From Monocercomonoides exilis (taxonomy: Eukaryota; Preaxostyla; Oxymonadida; Polymastigidae): a DNA stretch of 64,000 nt. The translations under genes and the position numbers were made by a program. The notes under the pieces are model-generated. The model was given only the letters and a program-made list of their open reading frames with translations, had not been told where the DNA came from and made no database searches. The stretch lies in NCBI GenBank assembly GCA_001643675.2, contig LSRY02000034.1, forward strand, positions 1 through 64,000. The letters run 5' to 3'. Below are positions 37,411-48,261 of this stretch, piece by piece. Position 1 is the stretch's first letter. Every line of letters begins with the position of its first letter.

Positions 37411-40261
37411 ATGGCGAAAGATCCTGCGAGTATTTTTGAAAATATATGTCTTAGCCAGTCTTACCCTCGACCTGAAAGATTGTATTTAAGATTTAAGCAA
37501 TGTTCAACAGATCCAGAAAAGATATGTTTGGATCTTAGTGAGATTTCATTTGACCAAAATGTTTGAAATTTCATGTTTTGAATTTTTATTGTTGCTATTA
37601 ATCGATAATATAAAAATCTTTCAATATTTACTTAAACAGATATTAAATACGGTGACTGAATTTTTAAGACAAGTGAAAGTTTCAAAATTGCATTTGAGAG
37701 AATGTGGAATAAATAATCATTATCTTCAACAAATTTGCGCATCATTGAAAGGAAATACACTTTTAAAACTTCTTAATTTAAAAGGAAATAGTATTACAGC
37801 AGCTTCTTTTCCATTTATGTCGGAACTAATTCAAACAGTCCCGAATTTGGAGGAGTTTGTAGAAAAATTTTTTAAATGATGTTAAATGTTTTTTTGTTCT
37901 TAGATTATCTCTTGAAAGCAATTCCATTCAACGTGGTGATATTTTTGGAATGATTCCACAAAATACAAAATTGCAGAGATTAAATTTAAAAATGACACAA
38001 CTCACTCAAGATGGATTTTCTGCACTTGCCTCATTCATTCGAAGTAATACTTCATTGATTTATCTAGGTATTTACATTTATGAAAGTTTAAAAATCATTG
38101 GATTTCATGTTGAAATTTTTTCTCTGCAAATGACAATTTAGATGTGAGTTTTAATAGAGGATCAGTGAATAGTGGCCTATATTTAATAGGTGCAATGAAA
38201 GAAAATAAAACACTAAGAGAAATTATTGTTGATGGAAATGATTTTTTACCTTATATTAGAGATGAACTTGGTTTGTCCAAGTGTATTTTTTTTTCCCTGA
38301 ATTTTTAATTTTTAAATTCTTGGTAAAGTTCTGTTTTGTCAGAGAAATGAACTTATGTTAAAGTGTGACGAACTTGAAGCAGAAAAAAATCAAATAGAAC
38401 AAAGGAAAGACAAGGAAAGAGCTGAGCTTCAATTAATTGTTTGTGATTGTGTTATATTTTTATCAGGAACTGTACAATGGATGCATTTATTAATTTTATC
38501 AACTGTTATTATTTTTGACTATCAATGATGGCGCTGTTGTAGTGTCAACGTCTACATGCAGAAAATGCGCGACTCCAAGCGCAATTAAGAGAAGAACAGC
38601 AGAATAAGGCTCTACTGGCTAGGAAAGTTGAGCAGTTGCTTGGAGATTCTGAAGCAAAGAGAAAGCATGCTGTGTGGATATTTTTATTTGCTTCTCTGTT
38701 TTTTTTCACTCATTCATATTCCATTTAATTATATAAATAATTTTCATGCGTTTTATAATACTTCTAAATCTTTTTTCTTTTCATTGATTGACAGATGGAA
38801 ATGAAAGAGTTAGCAGATAGCATCCCGTTGTTTTCACAAAAGCTGAATGAACAAGAGAGGTTACTTCAAGAAAAATCTAAGGTCAGCTTCATTTTCATTA
38901 AAAAGTCGAAATTTTATTTTTTATTTTATTTTATTTTATTTTTTTGAAACTTTCTTATTCCATTTTTGATATATTTCAACATGATGATGCATAACAACTC
39001 ACATCATTGCAAACCCTGTTTGAAGTCGGAAGCAGAGAAAATGAATGAAATCAGTCGTCTTCAAGCAGAACTCAACAAGCTGAAGAGAGAAGCACAGCAG
39101 CTGAAGAGCGTGCTGATTGAAAAAGAGAGGGAAAGGGAGAATGCAGCAAACGAGGCAGAGAAACTGGGACTACGCTCGGTGGAGCTGGAAAAGGCGTTGG
39201 ATGCACTCAGAAAGGAGAAAGATGATGAAGACAGAGAAAAAGAGCAGGAAACGAAGACGCTGGAGGCGGCTGTGCTGGCGCTTCAGCAGCAGCTTGTGAA
39301 GCAAAAAGAAGATCAGAGCTTGGCAATTGAGGCGCGGGAGAAGTTGGTGGAAGAGATAAGAGCAAGGGCAGAAGAGGTTTGCAATGAAAAATAAATAAAA
39401 ATAAAAATTGTTTTGAAATGAAATTATTGATTGAATTTCTTTCTTTGTTTCTTTCATATGTTTTTTATTTTTTTTTTAAAACTTTACGTTTTTTGAATAA
39501 TGTGCAATTCAATATATATTGTATTGTATTTTCATTTATACTAACTTTCATGATATTTTTTTTTGTTAATGTATGTAATGTGTTGTGCTCATTACCTAAT
39601 CTCAACTGCCTTGATGAATTTTCATCTTTGCTTTCAACAGGAGATAGACACTTATCAGCGCGAGATGGAAAGGATGAGAGACGAATTCCAGTCAAAAATG
39701 CTGGCGAGAGAAATTCAAATCAGAGAAGATGATGTGTGCAATTATTATTTTTTAAAAAAAAACGAGAAATTTTTATTCTTATTCTTATTCTTATTTTTTA
39801 CAATTTTTTTTTCATTTTTTTATTTTTTTTTTAAATTTTTGATTATACTTTGATAATGAACCATTGAACTTATTTATCTGGTTATTTCATTTATTGACAT
39901 TTCAATGGACTGAAACATGTGCAGGAAGCAAAGGCTTCAATTATTACAGCAAAACTTCAGAGAATCCAAGAGCAAAGAAAGGTTTGCCACTGTTTATCAA
40001 TACAAAGTCAAACAAAACTTGAAATGGTTCTTAATGGTTTTGTTTGTGTGTTCATGTTCAAATAGAGATTGGAAGGAGAGATTCAGGAATTGCAAAGGCA
40101 AAACTCTGCTTTGGACGATGAGCTGCAGCAGACAATCAGAAGGACTAAAGAAGAAGCAGAATCACACCTGCTAACGATTGATGGATTGAAGGTGTGCAAC
40201 TATGAGCTTTATTTCTATCAAAAACTTATCTTTTCAATTTTCTTTTTCTTTTTCTTCTTCT

Positions 40262-40293
<32 letters not shown>

Positions 40294-40950
40294 ATTTGAT
40301 AATATTTCAATTTCTTTATTATTTCATATAACTGTTTTATTCTATTTAATTTTCTAATGAAAATGTTACTGACAATGTTTTTCCAATAAAGGATGATGTT
40401 AAAAATCGAGATGCCAAAATTGAGCTGTTGGAAAAGGAAAGAGATAATCTGAAGCAAAACGCGCAGCAGGTTGTTATTTGGATTATATCATATTTTTTCT
40501 GTTTTAAAATAACTTATTATTATTATTATTATTATTATTTCATCTATCTTTTTTGATGATTGCAAACAATCCTTAAACAATGTGGTATTTGAATCCTGAA
40601 GTTGGAGATTCAGCTTAAGAAGTGCAGGAGTGAATTGAGGAAAACAAAAGAAGAGAAAGCAGCGGGGGATGTGATTGCTCAAAAGAGACAAGCAAATTGG
40701 GCAACAGAAAAGGACCACTTGAACCAGGAGATAAAGGAGCTTCAGGATGAATTAAAATATAAGAATGCTCAAGAAAAGCAAATGATGGTTGACTTCGAAC
40801 GCGATATTTACGATGTTTGCTTTTTTTCTTTTTTTTTTAATTTCTTTTTTTAATATTTTTCTGTTATTTGTATTGTGCTGATAATTTGTGTTTATTGAAC
40901 TGTAATATTACTAGGCTGTTGGAAAGATATTTAGAGAACAATCTCGCTAA
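37411..40950 (+). CDS. LRRC45-like LRR plus coiled-coil protein, 14 exons
   Basis: Exons: 37411-37560, 37640-37854, 37904-38067, 38142-38270, 38329-38438, 38543-38671, 38795-38881, 39026-39376, 39641-39733, 39925-39981, 40066-40191, 40392-40469, 40602-40814, 40915-40950. All phases agree and give 645 residues. Residues ~60-215 are ribonuclease-inhibitor-type leucine-rich repeats (KLHLRECGINN, LLNLKGNSIT, LSLESNSI, YLDVSFN). The rest is an extended coiled coil. Length, order and repeat type match LRRC45, which links centrioles or basal bodies to fibrous roots in animals; a basal-body role here is inferred. An in-frame ATG at 37396 could be the true start. Introns (49-264 bp) often use GTTTGC or GTGTGC donors. 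Confidence 0.7.
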
Positions 40951-41406
40951 GACAAGCTCAGCTGATTTGTTGGTTATTTCATTTTCAAATGATGTTTTTC
41001 AATGTTGCATTAGAAAAAATTTGTTGATATTTCAACAAACGTTGGATGTATTAAAGATTCATAAAAATCGGTCAAAGATCATCAACTTAATGCCTCTGAC
41101 TTATTTAAAACTAATTTGTATGTCCAACGTCTTTATGACATTTAAAAGCGAATTCTATGAATACCCTGTATTAATGTAGCTTGATTTTCGTCAATATTGA
41201 CTATTTCCATAATTCTATATTTTTTTTTTTTTTTGTTTTTTTCAGTAGAGGAACTTCATTGTGTAAAAAAATGTTTTTTCAAGAATAAATCACTTTGTTA
41301 TCGTTTTGTATTCTTGATAAAGAATTTGCAGATATTGAAAAATTTTTCTTTTTATTGAGAATAAAAATAAAATGAAATTATAGGTTAGGGATCGTGAATA
41401 ATTGTA
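40951..41406. other. AT-rich spacer, nothing recognised
   Basis: It separates two plus-strand genes, so the promoter of the eIF3j gene should lie at its right end. An open stretch continues from the previous gene region in another frame but has no family resemblance. Poly-T runs dominate 41220-41250. Confidence 0.5.
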
Positions 41407-42192
41407 ATGTCTGACGACTTTGAGGATTGGGGTTTGTGTCCTTTACAAACATTTGCTTTGCATATTTTATTTTTGATTGCAAACACAGAAAAAGAGCTCG
41501 AAGAAGAACTGGAAGAGAAACCTTCAGAGAAACAAGTGAAGCAGACCACGTCAAGCCAAAAAGAAGCGTCATCAGAAAATAAAAGTGATTCTGATTTAAA
41601 GAAGAAAGATTCTTCTACCGCATCATCATCGCAGAAAAGTGATTCAAAAGGTTTATTTTGTTTTTCATAGTTATAACTAGCAATTTGATTTTTGCACCTT
41701 AATCAAAAATGCAAATATCTGTGACCGGATTTATCTGTTCCTACATTTTATTATCTATATATCTTTAGTTGCTGAATTTGATCCTTTTGCTCCGAGCGAT
41801 GAAGCAGAGGAAAAGCCTGAAGAAACAAACCTGGAAACCTCAGTTCCTACGACCCCAAGCCAATTTGCGGATTATGCAGCAAAACTTACTTCAAAATTAT
41901 TATTATTTAAAAAGAATCCGGAATTTATCAATTTTTTCAAGCAAATTGGGCGAGGAGTTTCTCAAGAATTAAAAATTGAACAGATAAAAGAGATAGGAGA
42001 TATGTTTCATGCAGTTGCAAATGAAAAATTAAAGCAACAACAAAATACAAAACGTAAAAAGGGTTTGAAATTTTTTTTGGAATTTTATTTATTTCAAGGA
42101 GATTTCGTTTTATTTCAGGAGGAAAAGTTTCTCTTGCCAAAGAGAGATCGAACATTTATCCCGAAGATTTGGATTTAGATGACCTGATGTGA
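41407..42192 (+). CDS. Translation initiation factor eIF3 subunit J
   Basis: Exons 41407-41431, 41489-41650, 41769-42053 and 42119-42192 give 181 residues. The order matches eIF3j/HCR1: an acidic Trp-containing start (MSDDFEDWEKEL), a charged Ser/Lys linker, DPFAPSD, and a helical C-terminal domain (FADYAAKLTSKLLLFKKNP, IKEIGDMFHAVANEKLKQQQ). A short basic-then-acidic tail (GGKVSLAKERS, ending LDLDDLM) completes it. eIF3j is a loosely bound eIF3 subunit that contacts the 40S decoding centre, competes with mRNA and helps ribosome recycling. It is somewhat shorter than human eIF3j (about 258) because the linker is reduced. The introns are 57, 118 and 65 bp. Confidence 0.8.
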
Positions 42193-42668
42193 AGAAATGG
42201 ACTCTTGTGTATTCTTTTCAATTTATAATATTAATACTTTATGATTTAGATTCATTTCAATGAATTCACTCACTTTTTTATGATATCTAAAATATAAACA
42301 ATGAAAATACTTGAAGTTCTTCAAAAAAATATTTTAAAAAAATGGAAAAATACACTTTTGTTATGATTATCAAAAATACAAATCGAGTAGTACAACAATA
42401 GAAAGACTTTGAACATTTCATTAATTTTTAATTTCATTTCTTTTTCTTTTCATAAAGAAAATCAAAAATTTGATAGTCCTTATATGCATTTACAAAAATT
42501 GTATTTTCTCTATCTAATCTCTCATTTGCGAAATTTTGTGAAATTAAAATTGAATCATTAATAAACAAAAATATTTTCAAAAAACATGTTACAAAAGTTA
42601 AATTTTTCAATTGCAGACACTCATTCCTTTCAAAAAGAGAAAGAAATAAATTTTTCAAATTTTTATTT
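42193..42668. other. Spacer between convergent genes
   Basis: It holds the 3' ends of the eIF3j gene and the minus-strand 708-residue gene. It is AT-rich. A minus-strand open stretch (42434-42658) has no family resemblance and lies beyond the neighbour's stop. Nothing else is seen. Confidence 0.5.
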
Positions 42669-45184
42669 TCAGAGTGAGTAAACTTTCATATTTCTTGTTC
42701 GTAGTAGATGGTGGTACAGCAATATATCTGTATAATCATTTCCCTGAAATGGATCAAAATTATCCATTTCGTCTTCAGGTAATTTCAACGGCAAAGCATA
42801 AAGCAAATCCTCAATTCCTTGCTCTTCCATTTGCTCTGAAACAGAACCCATTGAGGCTGATCTTAGTTCATCAAAAGAGAGTCCAAATGATTCTAGTATC
42901 AAATAATTATCTTTATCGATACATCTCACTGGACTGTTCAATACACTGTTAAAAGGAATTTCTTTTCCTCGGTCGTTATTTCTCTTTAAGTCATTGATAT
43001 TATATTGAATATCTCCTTTCTTATATTTCTTTGGTTCTTTGAATTCAATATTGGAAAATTCAGGTCGCAACAAAGATGATAATGCAAAACGAGCTGCAAC
43101 AAATACATGTGCGAGGTAAAAAATTGTATAAAGATTGTCCGTCACAATTGAAGTCAGTGCCGAAGTGATGCAACTGAATGCTCCGATGGGAACCAACGCT
43201 GGCAATTGCTGAATCACATGATTAAGAGAAGGAATGCGTTGGGATGCATCTGCCATTTCATTTAGCAAAGAGAACGATTTTTCACGGTTTGTTATGGATT
43301 TGTCTTGCAAAATTTTATTAGTGATTGGACAAATCAGACGTGCAGTTGACAACATATTGCTCACACTGAACAATTCGCGACAAAGTTTCATAACTGAAAT
43401 TCGTGCAAACTTCTGAAGCAGCCAAAGCGAATATTGCTCCGAATAGAAAGCATCTTTATCGGTGACAGTTTTATTAGAATTTGAAGGATAAGCAAAAAAT
43501 GATTCTTGAAAAACAGCTTCAGAAAGCCTTTGCTGCTTGAGTGTTGCGATTCTTTCAGCAATCAAAAAGATCTCCTTTAAATCTTCCGAGCTATTCAGCA
43601 GATGCGGTAAAATATGCTTTTCTCCCATAAAACAATAAAATATTAATACACTAAATATTTGTTCGATGGATTTCATTTCCTTCTCGATGTTGAAAACATT
43701 GAGACTTTCGTTGCTGTATTCTTCAGTAAAACTTATTGACTGTTCAGAATCCACTATTCCAATACCGTTTGAGGGGACAATTGCTTGTGATATTAAACCA
43801 TCTGTTTTATCTTCCTTTCTAATATGCTTATTCTTTCTGGGAAATTTTTTATGCTCCTTTAACTTTTGGGTAATCTGCTTCAAAATGGAATTCAGCCATT
43901 GAATAGAAAAGTCTAAAATGCGAAAAGACGGAGGAAAAATGTTCTCATCACCAGAGTAACCCATCTCTTCTCGTGCTTTCAAGGCAATTGCAGAGCACAC
44001 AAGCAAAGTTGAATTATCAGCTGCACACTAAATGAATTTACAGTAATGCATAAATTTTTGTTTATTTTGTTCAAAATAAATTTAAAAAATGCAAAACTTA
44101 ATGAAATGGAATCAAAAATAATGATCAAACATTCGCGGGAATACTGTCAGGAGAAATATTTAAAAGCTGATCAAATATGTACTCATATTTCCGAAAATCT
44201 GCAGTTCCTGGATCAATGCAACCTCCTCCATAGTCAATATCTTTTGAAAATGAAATTTTAAGAAATTCAAAAATTAAAAATAAAAAATAATTATTCGCAA
44301 AATGGAATGAAAAAAAAGTTTGATTAACATAAAAAAATAAAATGTCAAGGCCTTGCCTCAAAATACAAAGCAAATTCTAATTGTTTGAATCATAAAAGTT
44401 AAAAACTAAATGATGATGAATGAAATACTTCTATATAAAATCAAAAATTGGTTTCTTTCATTGAAATACCTCCAGTTTGTGAGATTCTCCACCAAAATCC
44501 AACAAGCATTTGGATTTTTTTATTGGAAGACATTGTATCCCATTGCTCTAAAATAATATCCCCCTGCTCCCCGATTTGATATTCATCCGAATAATTGCAA
44601 AAAACTGAAAGAATTAAAATATTGTGCAAAAGCAAATTGGAATGCGCATTTCTGCGTTTCAACATTTCTACATCGCTTTCCTTTGTTGTGTTCATTTTAT
44701 GATTTTTCTTCACGATCTCCAAGTGACGAAGAACAAGAGACGAAAATTCGTCATTGTCCTCATCCAAAATAATGCTGTCAAAATTTCCATCGGTTTCCGT
44801 CAAAATTTGACGGAAAATTAATTCTATTTTAATTTCGTAAAATACTTTTATCTCCTCCGATACACTTTCTAAAGAAACTTTCGAATACATTTGAACAATG
44901 CGACTCACATTCTCCACGAAAGATTGAGTTTTCAATAAAAGTCCAACATCTTTTGAAGAAATATTAGAAATATAGAAAAGTGCTTTTTTCAAAAGCGATT
45001 CATTTTCTTCGATATTTGGTGAAGCAACTTTTGATAAACAATCAATAACATTATCCCCTGTTCAATCCGTAAAAAATATATTTCATTTTTTTACTGTTAA
45101 AAATGTTATCAAACTCAAATTGAAAAACTCTTTGGAGTCAATTGATATAATGCACAAGTTGGATCTATTTTCAATTCTTTTCAT
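42669..45184 (-). CDS. Helical protein of unknown function, four exons
   Basis: Exons 45184-45115, 45057-44470, 44240-44131 and 44027-42669 join in phase to 708 residues starting MKRIENRSNLC. The introns are 57, 229 and 103 bp. The sequence is mainly amphipathic helix with a polar, Lys-rich linker (HKKFPRKNKHIRKEDK) and an acidic end (EDEMDNFDPFQGNDYTD). No signal peptide or clear membrane span is visible. A Gly/Tyr-rich turn (DIDYGGGCIDPG) coded by the small third exon is the most distinctive part. I do not recognise the family. The Met start lies only 43 residues before a region that is well conserved in style, so an earlier exon cannot be excluded. Confidence 0.65.
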
Positions 45185-45689
45185 AATTTAAAAATGGGTT
45201 ATCTCTTTCCCTTTTTTTTTTTTTTTTGTGCCTGCTTCAAAATATCTCAGTAAGTTTGTATATAACGAAATGGAGAAGATTTTGGGTAAAAGCAGAAGAC
45301 AGATGTATCTTTATTTTAAAGAAAATTTTTTGTATGCACTCAAAAATCTTCATTGACAATTTCCACATTGTTTTGAGAAAATGAATGAGTATAGAGAGTG
45401 AATTCTTGAGATATTTTGTAAATGAGAAAAAAAATGTTAAAAAAACTCAATTTTCAGTGTATTCAGAAGCATCACTTCCATCACCTGCTCCTTGATTATC
45501 GTCCGATGATTTTTCTGTTGTCAGAGCGATATAGCTGTTTGTTTCTGCATTTTCATCACCAAGATCTTCGATTTATTCCTTTAATTTTTCGAATTCATTT
45601 GCTGCAACAAAATCATGAATTATTCTAACATACTCATTATTTTGCAAAGGTTCGTTTTTTTCCATCATGAAACTTGCTAAATTATTATC

Positions 45690-46275
45690 TTAAAATTTTT
45701 ATCTTGAACATGTATTTGGTGAAAACCTTCTTTATTGACCCCAAAGCACTTCGATAATGTTCGTGCAAGCAGATGTTGTTTTATCTTTGAACCGATACTT
45801 ATGGCAAACTGTTGAATGTTTATAACCCGAAGAATTCAAACAGGAATACGCAAGCCATTCGTCAGAATAAATTGTTGTCTGCTTTTTTACGATATTTTCA
45901 ATATTGGGTATAAAAGATACTTTCTTTCTGTTTTCAACACGGACAATAAGACATTTTCATTGGTTACGATCAGTTTTTCGCTCCACCATTCCAAAGATCC
46001 ATATTTGTTGTTTAGCCCTTCCTTTTTATAATTCTCTTTTGCAAAGAACGGGTTCATCTATTTCAACATTGCACTCTTATCCTCCCAATGTCAAATCCAT
46101 TTTAGCAACAGTGTTTACATCAGCTGTTCGAAAAACACTTGACAAATATGAAACAGTGTCTCTGGTTATGCCTACTAAATACGAGATTTGTTAGAAATTT
46201 AATATCATATATCATAAAAGTGAAAGTTGCAGAAGTTTTGATATCCCAATCTTTAACATGAAAAACGAAGTGTCC
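45690..46275 (-). mobile_element. Dead Merlin/IS1595-type (ISXO2-like) transposase
   Basis: Reading one minus-strand frame through its stops shows an ISXO2-like DDE transposase. It has YLVGITRDTVSYLSSVF (helix-turn-helix-like), VEIDE (first Asp, near 46057), KGRAKQQIWIFGMVER, IYSDEWLAYSCL (second Asp) and TSACTNIIEVLWG (third acidic residue, Glu), followed after a one-base shift by SIKKVFTKY. These match the Merlin/IS1595 order and spacing. At least five in-frame stops and the late frameshift make it inactive. It is on the same strand as the 708-residue gene and starts about 1 kb upstream of it. Terminal repeats could not be found with confidence. Confidence 0.8.
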
Positions 46276-46955
46276 TTATTAACATTAATTTTTCTTTTGC
46301 AATTTTTCCATATCCTTCAACGTTTCCCAATATTTAGACATGGATTCATTGTTTTTTTTAACAATTCGTACATTTTTTGGTGCAGCAATAAAGAAATTGC
46401 GCTCGATACCATATCCAAGCGCAATCAGGGTCCATAAACATTCTTAAATATCTCGAAAAAAATATGTTTGTTTCCATGTCAATCAGGATCAAATGATAAC
46501 GAAAACTGATCAATCCCATATTTTCTGAAAAAACGAACATAACATGCTCACGTAAATGTCTAAATAAATTTCACTTTAAGTGATGTGAATATTACAAATA
46601 TATATTTTTGTTGTAGTTAATTTCATTTTTTCTAGGATCAAACAAAAAATTTAGGTACACCTATCTTTTGCATTAATCACTAGTTTAACCTGAACTTGTC
46701 ACTTACCAATGAAAATTATGATATACTTGTCATTTCAAAAAAATTAAATACAAAATGAATTATTGAGATTAAAATGAAACTTTTTAACTTTTTTTCAAAA
46801 AAAGACTGAACCAAATAGAATATATTTTTTCTGTTCATATTGTGAAAATTTCGAATAATATAATTTTTGAAGAAACTTCGTCTTCAGTAATTCTTCTTTC
46901 AAAAATGATTGATATTAATTTCTTGAAAAAGTATGAAATAATCGGAAAATGTATA

Positions 46956-47196
46956 TGGGTCATTCTTTTTGAAAAGTCGCGAATGTTTAATTTTCAAATA
47001 AATCTAAAATTTCATATTTTGCTCAAATTTTTGTTGACATGCACCAAACTTCTCTTATATGGAATCTATTTCTGGATAACGCTATTTAAAACTTTTTTCA
47101 GGAGATTTGTGAGTGGAAACAGAAATTTGAGTAAAATTTGAATATTTGGATTGATTTTTAAATTCAACATTTGCAGCTTATCAAAAAGAATGACCC
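46956..47196. mobile_element. MITE-like element, TA-flanked, ends TGGGTCATTC
   Basis: The left end TGGGTCATTCTTTTTGA and its exact reverse complement at the right end form a 17-nt perfect inverted repeat. The similarity extends a few bases further with one mismatch. Both ends touch TA dinucleotides. The 241-bp body is non-coding. The ends differ at one position in the first nine from the element at 20008-20266, so the two appear to belong to one family moved by a Tc1/mariner-type transposase. Confidence 0.75.
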
Positions 47197-47511
47197 ATAT
47201 TTTCAATTTTTTATTTTTTATTTAATTTTTTGATTTAATAACGCCATTTATTATTCAAATCTGGTAAACTTATTATTTGAAATTAATTTAATTCAGAAGT
47301 TTTTTTTCAAAAAAATTTTTTGTGAAAAATTGATTTTTTGCTGAGTATCGGAAAGTGATTATAATGTTTTGTTTTTTCATTATTCTTAAAAAGGATGAAA
47401 AAAAGAACCCAGATTTTTATTATTTATTAATTAATATGAAAAATTTTTCATTTTTCAGAAAAAAGTTATTACTATGGAAATCACATAATATTCAAATAAT
47501 TTGACCACACA

Positions 47512-47538
47512 TTGTCTGATAACACATCATTCAATCAA
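47512..47538 (+). repeat. Left inverted repeat (27 nt)
   Basis: The core GATAACACATCATTCAATC is shared exactly, in reverse complement, with the right copy at 51782-51808. The whole 27 nt differs at one base. Confidence 0.85.
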
Positions 47539-47599
47539 AATGCATTATTCATTATCAATAGATGAATTTTGAATAGATTTTTTTTATTTAAATAAACCA

Positions 47600-47695
47600 G
47601 GCTTATTCAAATGAACTCATGATTATTCGAATAGATCAAGTTCATTTGAATAAACCGAGTTCATTTGAGATAGACTGAGTTCATTTGAGTTACGA
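47600..47695. repeat. Degenerate ~19-bp repeats (GTTCATTTGA core)
   Basis: Three direct copies beginning GTTCATTTGA occur at about 19-bp spacing (near 47639, 47659 and 47679). One inverted copy (TTCAAATGAAC) precedes them near 47607. Related TTCAAATA words recur in the right arm at about 51610-51650. They are part of the left arm of the inverted-repeat segment. Confidence 0.6.
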
Positions 47696-48261
47696 AAATT
47701 AATTTATTAAACAAATATTTTTAATGTTTATAAAATTGATTGCAAAAACTTTCAAATATTATTTGTATAATAATTATGTTATTTTGGAAATGATTTTTGT
47801 TGTTTTCAACAAATTCCTTCAAAGATCAAAAGGATCAAAATATTTTAAAAACTGAATAAATTCTTTGTCACCAATACATAATTTAAAACGCATCAACATC
47901 ACATTCTTTGATTGTTAAACCTTTTGTGAATGTAATCCACATGCTTTAACAGTTTCAAAAATTGATGAAAAGAAGAATTCCACGAATTATTTCATGAATT
48001 ATTTATTTTTGAATTGAGCGAATAAAACAAATTGGATTGCATCAACACATACATAAACAACTTGTTTTTGATCTTTAATTGATTCGAAAACATTAAAGGA
48101 CTTGTGAAAAAAAAATATCAGATAATATTTGAAATTGATATAATTTTTTTTAAAAAAGATAAAAAAACAAACAAATGAGTCTTCATTATTTCATTGAATA
48201 ATGAATAAAGCTCAACCGCTTTTCTCTTTCTATTTGGACGAGCTTCTCACACAAGCATTTC

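Larger units (their letters stand above)
46276..48200. other. AT-rich gene-free region with mobile-element debris
   Basis: No gene is seen. It contains the MITE-like element at 46956-47196, the left inverted repeat at 47512-47538, and a cluster of GTTCATTTGA-type repeats at 47600-47695. Open stretches such as 46842-47141 are in AT-rich DNA, overlap the MITE and have no support. Confidence 0.5.

Noticed and set aside
17806-46275. Reassigned TAA/TAG (Gln) genetic code, suggested by transposase relics reading through TAA
   Set aside because: Housekeeping genes (uS5, eIF1, LRRC45-like) end at TAA with normal C-termini and carry no internal TAA or TAG. The relics also contain TGA stops and a frameshift, so they are simply decayed.
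46842-47141. 99-residue plus-strand ORF
   Set aside because: It lies in AT-rich DNA, overlaps the MITE-like element and has only Phe/Ile/Lys-rich composition.
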